Positions 1-5,083 of a DNA stretch of 6,495 nt are shown piece after piece. The stretch spans positions 1 through 6,495 of the forward strand of contig JAFZSS010000080.1 in the NCBI GenBank assembly GCA_017619255.1. The letters run 5' to 3'. Source of the DNA: Muribaculaceae bacterium. Its GTDB lineage: Bacteria; Bacteroidota; Bacteroidia; Bacteroidales; Muribaculaceae. Positions within the stretch are counted from its first letter, which is position 1, and every line of letters begins with the position of its first letter. A program made the translations under genes and the position numbers. The notes beneath the pieces are model-generated. The model saw only the letters and a list, made by a program, of their open reading frames with translations. It searched no databases and was not told the origin of the DNA.

Positions 1-875
1 ACCGACCCGAATCCTTCACACTCGGGACAGGCTCCCAGCGGGTTGTTGAAATTGAACATCAGGTCGCTGGGCTCCTCAAAGGTCATGCCGTCGAGTTCAA
101 AGCGCTTGGAGAACCTGTGCTCGACAACCTTGCCGTCGCTGGTCCAAACCATCACGATGCACTCGTCCTTGCCCTCGTAGAAGGCCGTCTGCAACGAGTC
201 CAGCATGCGCATCTCGTCGTCGCGGTTATGAGTCACCGCCATGCGGTCGATGAGCAAGCGATAGTCACTGGCTTTGACATCTTCGGTCGAAGACATGACT
301 TGGGCGATGTCCACAAACTTGCCGTCGCGGGTCACCAGGCGGGAATAACCGCCCTTGACGAGGATGTCAAGCTGCGTGCTTAGGTCGCGGCCCTCAGGCA
401 CATGTATCTCGGTCATCAATGCCAGACGGGTGCCGTCAGGATAGCCGTTGATGCAATCGATGACATCGTTGGCAGTATGCTTTTTCACCAAGTTGCCTGA
501 GACGGGAGAATAGGTCTTGCCCACACGGGCGAAGAGCAGGCGCAGGTAGTCATAGATCTCGGTGCTCGTACCCACCGTGCTGCGCGAGTTGCGCGTCACC
601 GTGCGCTGCTCCACGGCAATGGCGGGCGGCAGGCCACGGATGAAGTCGCAGTCGGGCTTGGTCATGCGGCCCATGAACTGGCGGGCATAGGACGAGAGGC
701 TCTCCACATAGCGGCGCTGACCCTCGGCGTACAGCGTGTCGAAGGCCAATGAGGACTTGCCGGAGCCCGACAGGCCCGTCACCACGACAAACTTGCCGCG
801 CGGTATTGCCACATCAACATTCTTCAGATTGTTGACGCGAGCCCCCTTGATGATGATGTCGCCTGATGTTGCCAT
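1..875 (-). CDS. uvrA: Excinuclease ABC subunit A (UvrA), N-terminal part, runs off the left edge
   Basis: UvrA is the damage-sensing ABC-type ATPase of nucleotide excision repair; its dimer finds distorted DNA and loads UvrB. Translating the minus strand from the ATG at 875 gives 291 uninterrupted codons. Visible motifs: GARVNNLKN near residue 11, Walker A GLSGSGKS at residues 34-41, the UvrA-specific stretch [19 protein letters not shown] directly after it, [22 protein letters not shown] around residues 100-120, and the start of the first zinc module, CPEC (Cys283, Cys286) followed by EGFG, at the window edge. The signature helix, second ATPase half and second zinc module lie outside. The start is supported by a promoter ending about 20 bases upstream. 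Bacteroidetes often carry two UvrA paralogues; [14 protein letters not shown] looks more like the second type than the one I remember with IETFSAYARNF, but this is from memory. It is divergent from the genes to its right. Confidence 0.96.
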   Translation of the reverse strand, partial: MATSGDIIIKGARVNNLKNVDVAIPRGKFVVVTGLSGSGKSSLAFDTLYAEGQRRYVESLSSYARQFMGRMTKPDCDFIRGLPPAIAVEQRTVTRNSRSTVGTSTEIYDYLRLLFARVGKTYSPVSGNLVKKHTANDVIDCINGYPDGTRLALMTEIHVPEGRDLSTQLDILVKGGYSRLVTRDGKFVDIAQVMSSTEDVKASDYRLLIDRMAVTHNRDDEMRMLDSLQTAFYEGKDECIVMVWTSDGKVVEHRFSKRFELDGMTFEEPSDLMFNFNNPLGACPECEGFGS

Positions 876-894
876 TTCCCAAAAATTGAGCCTG

Positions 895-925
895 CAAAGG
901 TAGGCATTTTTCATGAAATAAGAAA
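895..925 (-). promoter_or_regulatory. Bacteroidetes-type promoter of uvrA
   Basis: On the minus strand the -7 box TACCTTTG (902 down to 895) matches TAnnTTTG exactly. Nineteen bases further upstream is TTTC (925-922), a weak match to the -33 TTTG box. Transcription would start near 890, leaving a leader of only about 15 nt before the uvrA ATG. No SOS-type operator was recognised. Confidence 0.7.
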
Positions 926-955
926 GTTTTTCAATCTTCGATTAGGGCAACCTAA

Positions 956-1057
956 CTCCTTTTTCTGTCCACGAATTGTTTTAGTCCACGAATTATGCGA
1001 ATTTATCAAATTATTGGCATCCGCGCTCCTTTTTGCTGTCGGCGAATTATGCGAATT
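956..1057. repeat. Degenerate direct repeats in the uvrA upstream region
   Basis: Two copies of a composite unit lie about 70 bases apart. Each begins with CTCCTTTTT then CTGTC (956-969 and, with one extra G, 1026-1040) and contains the 15-base exact repeat CGAATTATGCGAATT (989-1003 and 1043-1057). The first copy also has GTCCACGAATT twice (967-977 and 984-994). The units are non-coding and lie upstream of the uvrA promoter. They resemble the CACGAATT-type intergenic repeats often seen in Bacteroidales genomes, a recognition from memory. Function unknown; decayed extragenic repeats are the simplest reading. Confidence 0.65.
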
Positions 1058-1095
1058 GAACTGATAGTGTCTGGGAAAAACCAATGAGGATGTAG

Positions 1096-1115
1096 GGCCT
1101 CGCCTTGGCGTGGCC
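1096..1115. repeat. REP-like GC-rich hairpin in intergenic DNA
   Basis: GGCCTCGCC (1096-1104) and GGCGTGGCC (1107-1115) form a 9-position stem with a single T-T mismatch and a 2-base spacer. It sits in a stretch (about 1081-1180) more GC-rich than the flanks, and is preceded by TGTAGGG, a phrase common next to such hairpins in Bacteroidales intergenic regions (recalled, not checked). No T tract follows, so an intrinsic terminator is unlikely. A REP/RAYT-type extragenic palindrome is the best guess. Confidence 0.5.
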
Positions 1116-1201
1116 TCGTGTGGGTAATTGTTTCAGGCGTGTAGTGCGGATGGCTTCGGTTGTTTGAAAAATGGGGGGATAGCCACTTTTTTTTGAAAAA
1201 A

Positions 1202-1233
1202 TTTGCCCGAATGAAAAAGAAAGAGTACTTTTA
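1202..1233 (+). promoter_or_regulatory. Probable promoter of the ytxH-holin gene cluster
   Basis: TTTG (1202-1205), a 20-base spacer and TACTTTTA (1226-1233), which differs from the Bacteroidetes -7 consensus TAnnTTTG only in its last base. It is immediately preceded by a T8-G-A5 tract that also precedes the sigma-factor promoter. The leader to the first ATG at 1333 would be about 95 nt. No better match was seen between here and the gene. Confidence 0.4.
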
Positions 1234-1281
1234 TTGCCCAAAAACAAGCGGCATGCCCCTTGGATGGCACGGTTATTGCTT

Positions 1282-1294
1282 GTAATGACATTAC
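1282..1294. promoter_or_regulatory. Short palindrome in the leader of the small-gene cluster
   Basis: GTAATGACATTAC is a perfect 13-base palindrome (6-base arms around a central A), about 40 bases before the first ytxH start. It could be a binding site for a dimeric regulator or a small RNA hairpin. It is short enough to arise by chance in AT-rich DNA. Confidence 0.25.
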
Positions 1295-1332
1295 TAAGAC
1301 ATTATTAATTATTTAATTAGCTGACAGATAAT

Positions 1333-1533
1333 ATGAGACCGATTAACATTGTTATGGCTGTCGTCGGCGGCGCTATCGCCGGCGCGGCAGTGGGCTTGTT
1401 GTTTGCCCCCGAGAGAGGTGATGACACTCGTAAGCGCATCGCTGACATCCTGCGTGAACAAGGCGTGAAACTTAAAGGCTCAAAGCTTGACAACCTCGTG
1501 AACGAGATCGCCGAGGAAATCAAGGGAGAGTGA
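1333..1533 (+). CDS. YtxH-domain small membrane-associated protein (copy 1)
   Basis: A 66-residue protein of the YtxH type. YtxH-domain proteins are small general-stress or envelope-associated proteins of unknown biochemical function. Residues 5-24 form one hydrophobic, glycine-zipper-like helix (GGAIAGAAVGLLFAP), followed by the typical loop APERGDDTRKRI (residues 25-36) and a charged, probably helical tail (37-66). This fits a single membrane anchor with a cytoplasmic coiled tail. It is the first gene of the plus-strand cluster; the next gene starts 29 bases downstream and is a diverged paralogue. There is no Shine-Dalgarno sequence, as usual in Bacteroidetes. The family is clear; the function is not. 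Confidence 0.88.
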   Translation: MRPINIVMAVVGGAIAGAAVGLLFAPERGDDTRKRIADILREQGVKLKGSKLDNLVNEIAEEIKGE

Positions 1534-1562
1534 GTTTAATAACCATTTAAAAACGACAGACA

Positions 1563-1760
1563 ATGAAAGGATTAAGTGTATTGTACGCATTCCTCGGCGG
1601 CGCTATCGTTGGCGCTACGGCAGCCATCCTGTTCGCTCCCGAGAAGGGTTCCGACTTGCGTAGCCGCATCAAGGAGATGCTCAAGAAGAACGGCATCGAC
1701 TTCAGCGATGACGAGGTGGAGCAGCTCGTGAAGCAGATCAGCGCCCAGATCGAGGACTGA
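1563..1760 (+). CDS. YtxH-domain small membrane-associated protein (copy 2)
   Basis: A 65-residue paralogue of the preceding gene. An ungapped hand alignment gives 24 identical positions of 65, concentrated in GGAI-GA (12-18) and LFAPE-G-D-R-RI (23-36). It has the same plan: a short N-terminus, one glycine-rich hydrophobic helix (about 4-24), the APEKGSDLRSRI loop, and an acidic, probably coiled tail. The DNA is nearly identical around GGCGGCGCTATCG, supporting tandem duplication. Its tail is more acidic than that of copy 1 (IDFSDDEVEQ), so the two may have separate partners or form hetero-oligomers. A terminator-like hairpin follows the stop by about 20 bases. Confidence 0.88.
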   Translation: MKGLSVLYAFLGGAIVGATAAILFAPEKGSDLRSRIKEMLKKNGIDFSDDEVEQLVKQISAQIED

Positions 1761-1781
1761 CAAAATAGCATTTCACATGAC

Positions 1782-1822
1782 AGGCGGTGTCACCCATTTG
1801 TGACATGACACCGCTTGTTATG
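1782..1822 (+). terminator. Hairpin with T-rich tail after the ytxH pair (terminator or attenuator)
   Basis: GCGGTGTCA (1784-1792) pairs perfectly with TGACACCGC (1806-1814), extendable by a G-T and an A-T pair, with a 13-base loop. An imperfect T-rich stretch (TTGTTATG) follows. Inside it, TGTCAC (1788-1793) can instead pair with GTGACA (1800-1805), giving a mutually exclusive smaller stem. No Bacteroidetes promoter is visible between here and the next gene at 1894, so it may be a leaky terminator that lowers expression of the downstream genes. Confidence 0.6.
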
Positions 1823-1861
1823 TGGTTGTGTTATGTTATAGCAGCAACTAATCTCTAATCG

Positions 1862-1884
1862 TCAAGGCCGCATTGCGGTCTTGA
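1862..1884 (+). promoter_or_regulatory. Strong hairpin just upstream of the DUF1469-like gene start
   Basis: TCAAGGCCGC (1862-1871) and GCGGTCTTGA (1875-1884) form an uninterrupted 10-bp stem, one pair being G-T, closed by an ATT loop. It ends 9 bases before the ATG at 1894. There is no T tract after it, so it is not a classic terminator. In the mRNA it would sit against the edge of the ribosome-binding region and could affect translation, processing or stability. Confidence 0.5.
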
Positions 1885-1893
1885 GTCAACACT

Positions 1894-2244
1894 ATGAACG
1901 AGATAGATTATAAAAAACTGTTCAACGAGGCACGCAAGTTTTTTGCCCTCGAGTGGGACTACACCAAGCTCACCGCGGTCGAGAAGCTGGCGGTGTTGCT
2001 GTCGGCAACAGCGTTCGTGGCAGTGGTGATCATCATCGCGACTTTCGCACTCAGTTACCTTTTCTCGGCATTGATTACCGCGCTTGCATCGGCGCTGGGC
2101 TGTGAATGGGGCGCGCAACTCATCGCGGCAGGCCTGCTGCTATTGCTGCTGCTGGTGGTCTTTGCCTTCAAGAAACAGATTATTGTGGATCCCATCACCC
2201 GCTTTGTGAGCAAACTGTTCCTAAAACCCGAAGACAATGAGTGA
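1894..2244 (+). CDS. Two-helix membrane protein, phage-holin-III / DUF1469 (YqjE)-like
   Basis: A 116-residue integral membrane protein. Residues 1-30 are charged and amphipathic (KKLFNEARKFFALEWDYTKL). They are followed by a long hydrophobic stretch (about 31-66), a short link with GCEW (69-72), a second very leucine-rich helix (about 75-93), and a basic tail ending VDPITRFVSKLFLKPEDNE. A helical hairpin with both ends in the cytoplasm is the likely topology. This plan matches the 'phage holin family' (Phage_holin_3_6 / DUF1469) proteins, which despite the name are mostly chromosomal envelope proteins rather than lysis proteins. No phage genes are nearby. The stop overlaps the next start by 8 bases, implying translational coupling. 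Family assignment is by pattern; function unknown. Confidence 0.75.
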   Translation: MNEIDYKKLFNEARKFFALEWDYTKLTAVEKLAVLLSATAFVAVVIIIATFALSYLFSALITALASALGCEWGAQLIAAGLLLLLLLVVFAFKKQIIVDPITRFVSKLFLKPEDNE

Positions 2245-2542
2245 CATCAATCCTAACATCACCGATGCCATCGTGCCCAGCGAGTCGCGTGAGTGGCAGG
2301 GCATGACGCTCGAGCAGTTAAGGCGGGCACGGGCCAAGGCCCTGGTGCGCCGCGAGGTGGGTCGCGCCAGCATCCAGTACAATATCGACGGCGTGAAGGA
2401 CAATGTCGCCAACAATGGCGTGCGCGCGCTCATGTTCAGTCCCAGCACGGTGTCCCACCTCAAGACGGCCGACTATGTGGTCCTGGGCTTCAGGCTTGCC
2501 AAGTGGATCCTGGCCATGCGCAACCGCCGCCGTCGCTATTAA
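2237..2542 (+). CDS. Small basic hypothetical protein coupled to the holin-like gene
   Basis: A 101-residue protein that I do not recognise by name. The start is supported by its 8-base overlap with the preceding gene. Residues 18-45 (REWQGMTLEQLRRARAKALV then RREVGRA) look like a basic amphipathic helix. Residues 50-75 are polar with a short SPSTVSH segment. Residues 78-94 (ADYVVLGFRLAKWILAM) are moderately hydrophobic and could be a weak membrane or peripheral helix, and the C-terminus is arginine-rich (RNRRRRY). In position, size and charge it resembles YqjK, which follows yqjE in enterobacteria, but I see no sequence match that proves homology. Reading frames in the other phases here lack comparable composition. 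Confidence 0.8.
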   Translation: MSDINPNITDAIVPSESREWQGMTLEQLRRARAKALVRREVGRASIQYNIDGVKDNVANNGVRALMFSPSTVSHLKTADYVVLGFRLAKWILAMRNRRRRY

Positions 2543-2561
2543 ACAACCCATAGTCCATATC

Positions 2562-2592
2562 CTGTGTAGACGCGGAGTTTTGTGTCTCACAG
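2562..2592 (+). terminator. Weak hairpin after the small-gene cluster, possible terminator
   Basis: CTGTG (2562-2566) plus AGAC (2568-2571) pair with GTCT (2584-2587) plus CACAG (2588-2592), leaving one bulged T and a 12-base loop. It lies 20 bases after the stop at 2542, where an operon end is expected. No T tract follows, so intrinsic termination would be poor. Confidence 0.3.
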
Positions 2593-2678
2593 ATGTTGGA
2601 TTCTATCCTGTCAACCCCTCAATCCACCCCGGGAATGGCAAAAAAATGACCAAAAGATCACTTTTTTTTGAAAAATAG

Positions 2679-2708
2679 TTGTTGTTTTTTTGATTTTATA
2701 TATATTTG
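2679..2708 (+). promoter_or_regulatory. Bacteroidetes-type promoter of the sigma factor gene
   Basis: The -7 box TATATTTG (2701-2708) matches TAnnTTTG exactly, with a -33 TTG (2679-2681) 19 bases upstream. A T8-G-A5 tract (2659-2675 includes it) stands directly upstream and may act as an UP-like element. Transcription would start near 2714, leaving a leader of about 115 nt. Confidence 0.75.
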
Positions 2709-2714
2709 CAGCCT

Positions 2715-2829
2715 GAATCCTGACGGATTCGTACCGAGAGAGTCTATAACTTTAATGATAATAAACTTATAAAATACATACTGCCTATCGACAAAACTAC
2801 TACTTATTATTGACCAAAAGTAGAATGTA
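2715..2829 (+). promoter_or_regulatory. Leader of the sigma factor mRNA, with a 5'-end hairpin
   Basis: The leader begins with a perfect stem GAATCC (2715-2720) / GGATTC (2725-2730) around a TGAC loop, right at the predicted RNA 5' end, where such stems often protect transcripts. The rest is AT-rich and apparently unstructured. It ends in ATGTAATG (2825-2832): a start codon followed at once by a stop that overlaps the real ATG at 2830. No riboswitch family was recognised. Confidence 0.45.
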
Positions 2830-3420
2830 ATGAAGATTTACAATGACAAGAGCGATGAGCAACTCATTTCGCTGTATGTCGATGGCAAGAACGAGGCCTT
2901 TGATGAGCTCCTGGAGCGACACAAAGACCGTGTTTACATGTATATATATCACGCGGTGAGGAACGATGAGCTCGCCGACGACATTTTCCAAGACACCTTT
3001 GTAAAAGCCATCACCACGATTAAGCAGGGCAGGTATGTCGAGAACGGCCACTTCCCCGCTTGGATCACGCGCATCGCGCATAACCTGATTATTGACTACT
3101 TCCGCCAGACCAAGGCTGAGAATCTGCAGTCGACCGATGATGAGGATGTCAACATCCTGAACCGCAAGGAACTCTCGGACTGCACTGTCGAGGACACCAT
3201 GGTCACCTCACAGATTCACAATGATGTGAGGCGTCTCATCCGTGCCCTGCCCGACAGCCAGCGCGAGGTGCTCGTGATGCGTTACTACAAGAACATGAGC
3301 TTCAAGGAAATCGCCGACACTACCGGCGTGAGCATCAACACCGCACTGGGCCGCATGCGTTACGCCATCCTGAACATGCGCCGCATGGCCGAGGAACACA
3401 ACATCATCCTCACGATGTGA
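2830..3420 (+). CDS. Orphan ECF-like sigma-70 family RNA polymerase sigma factor
   Basis: A 196-residue two-domain sigma factor that would direct RNA polymerase to a dedicated promoter set. Region 2 covers about residues 20-95, with the core-binding motif DELADDIFQDTFVKAI (46-61) and the -10-recognition helix FPAWITRIAHNLIIDYFRQ (75-93). A linker of about 40 acidic residues (98-130) follows. Region 4 (about 134-186) contains LPDSQREVLVMRYYKNMSFK and the helix-turn-helix IADTTGVSINTALGRMRYAI. Regions 1.1, 1.2 and 3 are missing, as in ECF factors. There is no anti-sigma (FecR or zinc-finger type) gene next to it; the neighbours are the small membrane cassette and tig. It has its own promoter and a strong terminator, so it is probably monocistronic. 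The regulon cannot be told from the sequence. Confidence 0.93.
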   Translation: MKIYNDKSDEQLISLYVDGKNEAFDELLERHKDRVYMYIYHAVRNDELADDIFQDTFVKAITTIKQGRYVENGHFPAWITRIAHNLIIDYFRQTKAENLQSTDDEDVNILNRKELSDCTVEDTMVTSQIHNDVRRLIRALPDSQREVLVMRYYKNMSFKEIADTTGVSINTALGRMRYAILNMRRMAEEHNIILTM

Positions 3421-3443
3421 TGCCCGAGTCGCGATAATAGCGA

Positions 3444-3522
3444 AAAACAATAAGTGCAATAAATACATGTTGTCTGGTCGCCAGATAATCATTGTGTTTA
3501 TTGCACTTATTGTTTTCTTTTT
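3444..3522 (+). terminator. Very long hairpin terminator between the sigma factor gene and tig
   Basis: Positions 3444-3463 and 3497-3516 are perfectly complementary over 20 bases (AAAACAATAAGTGCAATAAA on the left arm). Pairing continues inward for about four more positions including one G-T, and an apical stem TCTGG / CCAGA (3473-3477 / 3481-3485) closes a TCG loop. The right arm ends in a T-rich run (TTTTCTTTTT to 3522) and the left arm starts with A5, so it could terminate transcription from both directions. It begins 23 bases after the sigma factor stop. The stem is much longer than usual for an intrinsic terminator. Confidence 0.8.
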
Positions 3523-3542
3523 AGCAAAATTAGGCGTGAAAT

Positions 3543-3573
3543 TTTGCGTATCGGGCGAAAAGTAGTACCTTTG
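3543..3573 (+). promoter_or_regulatory. Bacteroidetes-type promoter of tig
   Basis: A textbook match: -33 TTTG (3543-3546), 19-base spacer, -7 TACCTTTG (3566-3573). Transcription would start near 3579, giving a leader of about 45 nt to the ATG at 3624. The leader is AT-rich and has no Shine-Dalgarno sequence. Confidence 0.85.
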
Positions 3574-3623
3574 CAGCCGCTTTTGAAAGGACTAAACATT
3601 TAACAGACAATACAAACCGAGTA

Positions 3624-4994
3624 ATGAACGTAAGTTTTGAACAAATCGACGCGGTGAACGGACTGCTCACCGTTGAACTTAAGAGAGAGGATTTTGTTAG
3701 CGATGTGAACAAGGAAGTGGCCGCCATGGGTCAGCGTCACCCCATCAAGGGTTTCCGTCCAGGCCATGCCCCCAAGTCGCTGCTGATGAAGTATTATGGT
3801 GGCAGTGTTACCGCCGATGTCATTGACCGTAAGGTAAGCCACGCCATCTATGATTATATCCGCGAGAACAAGCTGCATGTGCTGGGTGAGCCCCTGCCTA
3901 GCGAGGATACCAAAGTGGACATCATGAACGACGAGGAGATGATCTTCAAGTATGATCTGGGTATGGCTCCCGCCGTTGAGCTCAAGCTCAACAAGCGCAT
4001 CAATGTGCCTTATTACAATATCGAGGTGACCGACCAGATGGTCGATGACGCCATTGCCCATGACCGCAAGCGCCTGGGTACCCTGGTTGACGGCGAGGTG
4101 AGCGACAAGGAGTCCATGCTGCGTGGCTCTATGGTCGAGCTTGACGAGCAGGGTAACGAGAAGGAAGACGGCATCAAGGTGGAGCGCACGGTGATTTCGC
4201 CGCGTTACCTCGCTGACGATGATGAGGCCGCCAAGTTTGTCGGCATTAAGGTGGGTGACACCTTCGTCTTCAATCCCCACAAGGCCAACAACGGTAACAT
4301 CGCCGAGCTGGCAGCTCTGCTGAATGTGGACCGCAGTGAGGCCGATGTGAAGAGCGACTTCCGCGTGACCATCGAGGAGATCAAGGTGAACAAGGAGGCC
4401 GAGATGAACGAGGAGTTCTTCAAGGGCGTCCTCGGCACCGACACCGAGGTGAAGGATGAGGCCGCTTTCCGTGAGGCCGTGCGCGAGATGATTGCCCGTG
4501 CCAATGTGCCTGAGAGCAACTACCGCTTCACCGTCGATGCTCAGAACATTCTTACCAGCAAGGCCGGCGAGTTGCAGTTGCCCGAGGAGTTCCTCAAGCG
4601 ATTCCTCAAGCTGCGCCGCGAGCAGGACGAGAAGGAGAACACCGAGGTGACCGACGAGGAGGCTCAGAGCATGTTCAAGCAGCTGCGTTGGCAACTTGTC
4701 AAGGACCACCTGGCTCAGGATTTGGGCATCAAGGTCGAGAAGGAAGACATCGACACCGCCGCTTTCATCTTTGCACAGCAGCAGCTGTCGCAGTACGGCA
4801 TCTATAATGCCCCTGAGGACCTCATCCGTCAGCAGGCCGAGCGCTTCATGCAGGATGACCGCACGCGCGAGATGATTCAGGAGCATGCCATCGACAACAA
4901 GTTCTATGCTGCTGTCAAGGAGGCCGTCAAGGTCAACGAGAAGACCATCAGCGTGGAGGACTTCCGCAAGCTCTACGAGAAGGACGAGAAGTAA
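3624..4994 (+). CDS. tig: Trigger factor, ribosome-associated chaperone
   Basis: Trigger factor binds the large ribosomal subunit at the exit tunnel and shields nascent chains. The 456-residue length is close to the family norm (about 430-450). The N-terminal ribosome-binding domain (about 1-115) carries the signature loop GFRPGHAP at residues 43-50; in well-studied members this loop reads GFRKGKVP, so the Lys after FR is replaced by Pro. The middle part (about 150-245), where the FKBP-like prolyl isomerase domain lies in other bacteria, is recognisable only by position and looks divergent. The C-terminal arms (about 250-456) are highly charged and helical (for example REAVREMIARAN, FLKRFLKLRREQDEKEN). 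It has its own promoter and strong terminators. Its place upstream of clpP-clpX is the conserved bacterial arrangement and supports the call. Confidence 0.95.
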   Translation: MNVSFEQIDAVNGLLTVELKREDFVSDVNKEVAAMGQRHPIKGFRPGHAPKSLLMKYYGGSVTADVIDRKVSHAIYDYIRENKLHVLGEPLPSEDTKVDIMNDEEMIFKYDLGMAPAVELKLNKRINVPYYNIEVTDQMVDDAIAHDRKRLGTLVDGEVSDKESMLRGSMVELDEQGNEKEDGIKVERTVISPRYLADDDEAAKFVGIKVGDTFVFNPHKANNGNIAELAALLNVDRSEADVKSDFRVTIEEIKVNKEAEMNEEFFKGVLGTDTEVKDEAAFREAVREMIARANVPESNYRFTVDAQNILTSKAGELQLPEEFLKRFLKLRREQDEKENTEVTDEEAQSMFKQLRWQLVKDHLAQDLGIKVEKEDIDTAAFIFAQQQLSQYGIYNAPEDLIRQQAERFMQDDRTREMIQEHAIDNKFYAAVKEAVKVNEKTISVEDFRKLYEKDEK

Positions 4995-5019
4995 TCACGA
5001 TTTACAGGATTAATTGTGG

Positions 5020-5060
5020 GGCAGGGTAGGCCAAGATGTGGCCGACCCTGCCTTTGTTTT
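5020..5060 (+). terminator. Intrinsic terminator of tig
   Basis: GGCAGGGT (5020-5027) pairs with ACCCTGCC (5045-5052). After one A-G mismatch the stem continues as GGCCA (5029-5033) / TGGCC (5039-5043) around a 5-base loop. TTTGTTTT (5053-5060) follows immediately. It starts 25 bases after the tig stop and is a classic rho-independent terminator. Confidence 0.9.
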
Positions 5061-5083
5061 ATGTCGGGCGGGGTGACAAGTTG

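Noticed and set aside
956..1057. CRISPR array
   Set aside because: Only two degenerate units with unequal internal repeats, no regular spacers and no cas genes.
1047..1247. A 66-codon minus-strand frame in the intergenic region
   Set aside because: It runs through the direct repeat, the REP-like palindrome and the T8 tract. Similar short frames arise inside intergenic repeats; no start context or family supports it.
1894..2244. Prophage lysis holin
   Set aside because: The holin-family name fits the fold, but there is no endolysin, phage structural gene or integrase nearby and the neighbours are YtxH genes, so an envelope protein is more likely.
2403..2678. Alternative plus-strand frame overlapping the end of the 101-residue gene and the promoter region
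   Set aside because: Cys/Trp/Ser-rich product without a domain, running through the sigma-factor promoter; the 2237-2542 frame is favoured by the coupled start and composition.
2715..2829. Known riboswitch or thermosensor in the sigma factor leader
   Set aside because: Only one short stem is visible and no conserved riboswitch core or ROSE/fourU-type pairing with the start region was seen.
3208..3492. A 94-codon minus-strand frame opposite the end of the sigma factor gene
   Set aside because: It starts inside the long hairpin and continues antisense to the conserved region 4 of the sigma factor; composition is shadow-like (His/Val/Leu rich).
3600..4886. A 428-codon open frame on the minus strand opposite tig
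   Set aside because: It mirrors tig codons in the complementary phase; the product is a monotonous Leu/His/Val-rich sequence with no domain, and tig is certain on the other strand.
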